DNA of 54,530 nt from Bacillus massiliglaciei (GTDB lineage Bacteria > Bacillota > Bacilli > Bacillales > DSM-1321), in NCBI RefSeq assembly GCF_900098925.1, contig NZ_LT622354.1, positions 1 through 54,530 on the forward strand. The letters are read 5' to 3'. Below the pieces are notes generated by a model, which worked only from the letters and a program-made list of their open reading frames with translations, made no database searches and was not told the origin of the DNA. The position numbers and the translations under genes were made by a program. Shown one piece after another: positions 50,999-54,530 of the stretch. Each line of letters starts with the position of its first letter. The stretch's first letter is position 1.

Positions 50999-52408
50999 AT
51001 GAATGAATTATTTTTCAAAGATATCGAAACACTCTCACGTTTAATAAAAAATAAAGAAATATCGCCGGTTGAGGTGACAAAACAGCAGCTGGAGCGGATT
51101 GACCAATCCGAAGCTTCCTTAAATGCCTATATAACCGTTCTCCGTGAGGAAGCGATGGAGCAGGCAGAATTGCTGGAAAGAGAGCTGTATGAGGGGAAAG
51201 ACCGCGGGCCGCTGCATGGTGTTCCAATCGCGATTAAAGATATTTTTGAAATGAAAAATACGAGAAATACATCAGGCTCAAAAGTATTTGAAAACCATAT
51301 TTCGCTAGAGGATGCAGACCTTGTGAAAAAATTAAAAGAAGCGGGCGCTATTATCATCGGAAGAACCAATCTACATGAATTTGCCATGGGTGCAACTACT
51401 GAAAATCCTCATTATGGACCGACTCGCAATCCATGGGATTTGAAGAAGATTCCGGGAGGTTCGAGCGGAGGCTCAGCCGCTGCAGTGGCATCTGGCACCG
51501 CATTCGGTGCGATTGGCACTGATACCGGCGGATCTATCCGTCTCCCTGCTTCTTTATGCGGCATCGTTGGCTTTAAACCGACGTATGATACGGTCAGCAG
51601 AGAAGGATGCACTCCGCTGAGCTGGACCTTGGATCATATGGGACCTATGACCAGGACGGTTGCAGACAGCCGAACTTTGTTTAAGGCTATAGGCGAATCG
51701 GAACAATTGGCTAAAATAGATTTTGAAGCAAGAAGGAATCAGATGAAGGGACTCAGAATCGGCATTTCAGAAAAGTACTTCTTTGAAAATATGGATGCTG
51801 AAATCGGCCGGGTAGTCTTTAAAGCAATCGATCGATTGAAAGATCTAGGTGCTGAAATCGTTGATGTGCAGCTGACCGGAATCGAAGAAGCGTTAGAAGC
51901 TCAAAAGATCATCTCCAAATCAGAAGCGTATGCCGTTCACGAGACATCCTTTACAGAAACACCGGATCTGTATGGGAAAGATACTAGGTACCGCCTGACT
52001 TTGGGACGTGAGGTTTCCGCGAGCCAATATATTCACGCTAAGCGTGAGAGAGAGCGTTTTATCCAGTATGTGTTAGAATCTATGGACAGACAAAACTTCG
52101 ATATTCTTTTATCCCCTACACATGTGATTCCCCCGTTTGAAATTGGGAGCGTGAAACCGGAGGAGTCTCTGAATAACATCTTTTCGCTTGGAAGGACGCC
52201 AATTGGGAATTTTTTAGGGTTTCCGTCCATCTCTGTTCCGTGCGGATTTACTGAGGCCAATCTGCCGGCGGGGCTCCAAATGATCAGCAGGCCATATTCA
52301 GATGGATTATTGCTGAATGCCGCCGAAGCATATGAAGCAACCGAAAATTGGTCAAGCTTCCTTGAAAAAAATAACACATATATCAATAAAGAAGTGATCA
52401 GTCAGTAA
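50999..52408 (+). CDS. amidase signature family enzyme
   Basis: This is a 469-residue hydrolase. The Ser-cisSer-Lys triad is visible: Lys in PIAIKDIF (about 79), Ser in PGGSSGGSAAAVASG (about 154) and nucleophile Ser in GTDTGGSIRLPAS (about 178). Members include GatA, AtzE-like and allophanate hydrolases; this one is outside a gatCAB operon, so a catabolic amidase is likelier. It closes the operon. Start follows GGGGGAAGGAAG. Confidence 0.9.
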   Translation: MNELFFKDIETLSRLIKNKEISPVEVTKQQLERIDQSEASLNAYITVLREEAMEQAELLERELYEGKDRGPLHGVPIAIKDIFEMKNTRNTSGSKVFENHISLEDADLVKKLKEAGAIIIGRTNLHEFAMGATTENPHYGPTRNPWDLKKIPGGSSGGSAAAVASGTAFGAIGTDTGGSIRLPASLCGIVGFKPTYDTVSREGCTPLSWTLDHMGPMTRTVADSRTLFKAIGESEQLAKIDFEARRNQMKGLRIGISEKYFFENMDAEIGRVVFKAIDRLKDLGAEIVDVQLTGIEEALEAQKIISKSEAYAVHETSFTETPDLYGKDTRYRLTLGREVSASQYIHAKRERERFIQYVLESMDRQNFDILLSPTHVIPPFEIGSVKPEESLNNIFSLGRTPIGNFLGFPSISVPCGFTEANLPAGLQMISRPYSDGLLLNAAEAYEATENWSSFLEKNNTYINKEVISQ

Positions 52409-52490
52409 AAAACAAAGGGAACAAAGCCGGAACTGAAGCGGTTTTAAGAATAAGCAAAATGCTTGGAATTATAGGTGAGAAACTGGGGAT

Positions 52491-52593
52491 GTTAGGATTG
52501 AGAGCGGAGAGGCAACTCCTGGGCACAGCACGCGGGAGAGACTGAAGGCCCGAGCTGTGGCCCCGGAACGCGTCCCTGAAACGGAAATTCATA
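52491..52593. repeat. diverged member of the structured repeat
   Basis: Shared blocks with 737-860 are GGCAACTCCTG, GACTGAAGGCC and CGGAA-CGCGTCC then GAAACGGAAATTCA. The stem differs (GGGCACAGC with GCTGTGGCCC). It lies outside any IS, just before the operon terminator. Confidence 0.5.
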
Positions 52594-52599
52594 AAGTGC

Positions 52600-52643
52600 A
52601 AACAATAAATCAAATTTCTCTGTGAGAAATTTGATTTATTTGT
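52600..52643 (+). terminator. terminator of the hydrolase-ABC-amidase operon (intron target)
   Basis: A 17-bp stem, AATAAATCAAATTTCTC with its complement, around TGT. The group IIC intron starts directly after its T-rich tail. Confidence 0.85.
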
Positions 52644-53195
52644 GTGCGCCCGGCATGGGTGCAGTCTATAGGGTGAGAGTCCCGAACCATGAAGGCAGTA
52701 GTAATGGTTAGCTTAACGCAAGGGTGTCTGTGGTGACGCAGAATCTGAAGGAAGCGAGCGGCAAACCTCCGGTCTGAGGAACACGAACTTCATATAAGGC
52801 TAGGTACCATTGGATGAGTTTGCACAACAAAACGAAGTCCTTACTGCCGAAGGTGGTACAGAGTAAATGAAGCAGATAGATGGAGGGAAAGACTGTACTC
52901 TTACCCGGGGAGGTCTGATTGGAACGCCAAGTTCCCTTGGTAACCTATCCAGCGATGGACAGCTGAACAATCAGAAGTCAGCCGAGGTCATAGTACCATT
53001 CCAACTCGAGATGGAATGGGAAGGACTGAACTATTAGGAAGAACGAGAACTAGGCATATAATTCCTGTATAGAAGCAGACAATCCGAAAGGACTTACTTG
53101 AAGGAGGAAGTGGTGAATTCCACAGGGGACTTCATGAGGGTGGAGCAGGAATAACATAATTAGATTTCTACGTTCACGTCGAAAGGAAATATCAC
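52644..53195 (+). ncRNA. group II intron catalytic RNA, domains I-IV 5' part
   Basis: About 550 nt of intron RNA precede the ORF. Conserved blocks such as GGGTGAGAGTCCCGAAC, GGAAGCGAGCGGCAAACC and TACCCGGGGAGGTCTG are visible. It ends in AAAGGAAATATCAC, the ribosome binding site of the maturase gene. Confidence 0.8.
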
Positions 53196-54455
53196 ATGTT
53201 AATGGATCTGATTCTGTCACGGGAAAACTTAATAGAAGCACTTAAACGTGTGGAGAAGAACAAAGGGAGTCACGGCATAGATGGAATGTCCGTAAAATCC
53301 CTACGAAGACATCTCTATGAGAACTGGGAAACTCTTTGTGATTCATTAAGGGAAGGTACCTATCAACCTAACCCAGTCCGTCGAGTCGAAATCCCGAAAC
53401 CGAACGGTGGAGTAAGATTACTAGGAATACCTACCGTGACAGACCGGTTCATTCAACAGGCTATCGCCCAAGTTCTAACCCCACTTCTTGACCCAACCTT
53501 CTCAGAACATAGTTATGGGTTTAGACCAAATAGAAGAGGTCATGATGCGGTTCGTAAAGCAAGGGAATATATAAGTGAAGGTTATAGATGGGTGATTGAC
53601 ATGGACTTGGAGAAATTCTTTGATAGAGTCAATCATGATAAGTTAATGGGGATATTAGCAAGTAGAATCCAAGACCGGCAGGTCTTGAAACTTATACGGA
53701 AATATCTCCAAGCAGGAATTATGATGAATGGTGTAGTCTATGATGCAGAAGAAGGAACACCACAAGGAGGTCCACTGAGCCCCCTTCTTTCGAATATCCT
53801 TTTGGATAAACTTGATAAAGAGTTAGAAAGGAGAGGTCACAAGTTTGTCCGCTACGCCGATGATTGTAATATTTACATGAAATCGAAGAAAGCTGGAGAA
53901 CGAGTGATGAACTCAATTACATGCTTTATTGAGCAGAAATTAAAGCTCAAAGTAAATAGAGAAAAGTCAGCAGTTGATCGCCCGTGGAAACGAAAGTTTC
54001 TTGGCTTTAGCTTTACGGTCAATAAGAAACCGAAGGTTCGAATAGCCAATGAAAGTATTAAAAGGCTTAAGGCTAAAATACGGGAGTTAACCTCCCGTTC
54101 TAAACAAATTCCTATGGAAGTTAGAATCGAGAAACTAAATCAATATCTAACGGGATGGTGTGGATATTTTGCATTGGCTGATACACCAAGTAAATTTAAA
54201 GAATTTGATGAGTGGATTAGACGGAGACTCCGTATGCTTGAATGGAAACAATGGAAGAAACCGAGGACAAGAGTAAGAAAACTCAAAGGTCTAGGTGTCC
54301 CTGACCAAAAGGCATATGAATGGGGAAACTCCAGAAAGAAATATTGGAGAATAGCCTGTAGTCCAATCCTACACAAAACCCTCAATAACTTGTATTGGAG
54401 TCACCGAGGGTTGAAAAGTTTATATAATCGATATGAATTTCTGCGTCAAACTTAA
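53196..54455 (+). CDS. ltrA: group II intron reverse transcriptase/maturase
   Basis: This is a 419-residue protein. The reverse transcriptase spans about 10-260: GSHGIDGMSV, RRVEIPKPNGGVRLLGIPT, VIDMDLEKFFDRVNH (first Asp pair) and RYADDCNI (YADD 220-223). The maturase domain follows to about 400 (LTGWCGYFALADTPSKF). There is no HNH endonuclease, as is normal for class C. It would help splicing and retrohoming into other terminators. Catalytic residues are intact, so the intron may be active. Confidence 0.93.
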   Translation: MLMDLILSRENLIEALKRVEKNKGSHGIDGMSVKSLRRHLYENWETLCDSLREGTYQPNPVRRVEIPKPNGGVRLLGIPTVTDRFIQQAIAQVLTPLLDPTFSEHSYGFRPNRRGHDAVRKAREYISEGYRWVIDMDLEKFFDRVNHDKLMGILASRIQDRQVLKLIRKYLQAGIMMNGVVYDAEEGTPQGGPLSPLLSNILLDKLDKELERRGHKFVRYADDCNIYMKSKKAGERVMNSITCFIEQKLKLKVNREKSAVDRPWKRKFLGFSFTVNKKPKVRIANESIKRLKAKIRELTSRSKQIPMEVRIEKLNQYLTGWCGYFALADTPSKFKEFDEWIRRRLRMLEWKQWKKPRTRVRKLKGLGVPDQKAYEWGNSRKKYWRIACSPILHKTLNNLYWSHRGLKSLYNRYEFLRQT

Positions 54456-54530
54456 TGGAACCGCCGTATACCGAACGGTACGTACGGTGGTGTGAGAGGT
54501 CGGGGGTTAATCACCCCCTCCTACTCGATT

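Larger units (their letters stand above)
52644..54530 (+). mobile_element. group IIC intron, complete or nearly complete
   Basis: The 5' end GTGCGCCCGGCATGGGTGCA and the following domain I resemble the well-known Oceanobacillus iheyensis IIC intron as I recall it. The ORF lies in domain IV. Domain V is 54460-54491 (ACCGCCGTA ... TACGGTGGT) and domain VI the GGGGG/CCCCC hairpin at about 54502-54519. The 3' end CTACTCGATT coincides with the window end. Insertion behind an intrinsic terminator is the known habit of class C introns. Confidence 0.9.

Noticed and set aside
1..54530. CRISPR array, tRNA, rRNA or prophage
   Set aside because: No regularly spaced short repeats, no cloverleaf or rRNA segments, and no phage structural genes were seen on either strand.

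Overview
The window reads as chromosome of a Bacillaceae member (Bacillus sensu lato). The gene content, strong AGGAGG-type ribosome binding sites, frequent TTG and GTG starts and U-rich intrinsic terminators all fit. The block yfkF-chaA-yfkD-yfkAB, together with pdaA, an alkA-type glycosylase next to an RlmD-type methyltransferase and a dus gene, recalls the B. subtilis yfj/yfk region, here interrupted by insertions. No rRNA, tRNA, CRISPR array or prophage was seen.

Layout. 1-946: 5' part of an IS1182-type element running off the left edge. 984-8441: ferrous-iron efflux ATPase (PfeT type) behind a PerR-box-like site, MFS transporter, Ca2+/H+ antiporter, YfkD, radical-SAM YfkAB, DUF1128. 8606-10563: a nitrilase-family amidohydrolase followed by a ruined sodium symporter operon. 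10922-12502: class I fumarase. 13188-13771: an internally deleted copy of the same IS, flanked by two near-identical terminator hairpins. 13815-15960: YhaQP/NatAB-type ABC exporter. 16133-24724: VTT-domain protein, small membrane proteins, PdaA, SMR pump, DNA glycosylase, RNA methyltransferase, Dus, DUF1835 protein, diguanylate cyclase. 25055-31932: DJ-1/PfpI protein, monooxygenase-fold protein, adenosine deaminase under an adenine riboswitch, GH25 muramidase, PadR-HAAS-DUF3784 operon, a two-gene operon with a premature stop in each gene, VOC and small membrane proteins. 32214-42016: accessory-like region with several broken genes, a DUF2087/GIY-YIG pair, YitT, DapA-like protein, MOSC protein and a YhjC/YhjB symporter pair. 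42188-43800: amino-acid permease behind a glycine riboswitch. 44239-52408: a seven-gene operon of M20 amidohydrolase, complete peptide-type ABC importer and amidase. 52644-54530: a group IIC intron with its reverse transcriptase, placed just behind the operon terminator and ending at the right edge.

How the genes work together. The last operon looks like a complete uptake-and-hydrolysis route for an amide- or carbamoyl-bearing compound, with hydrolases at both ends and a five-part importer between. The two riboswitches (adenine to adenosine deaminase, glycine to permease) link those genes to their metabolites. PadR, HAAS and DUF3784 form a small sensor and envelope module.

The most unusual signals are: IS copies abutting terminator hairpins, with a probable hairpin-length target duplication; a structured repeat whose copies show a compensatory base-pair change; eight broken protein genes in 54 kb; a structured leader that can hide the MOSC ribosome binding site; and an orphan terminator-bearing leader ahead of the hydrolase operon. 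I did not find a clearly new multi-gene defence or biosynthetic system.
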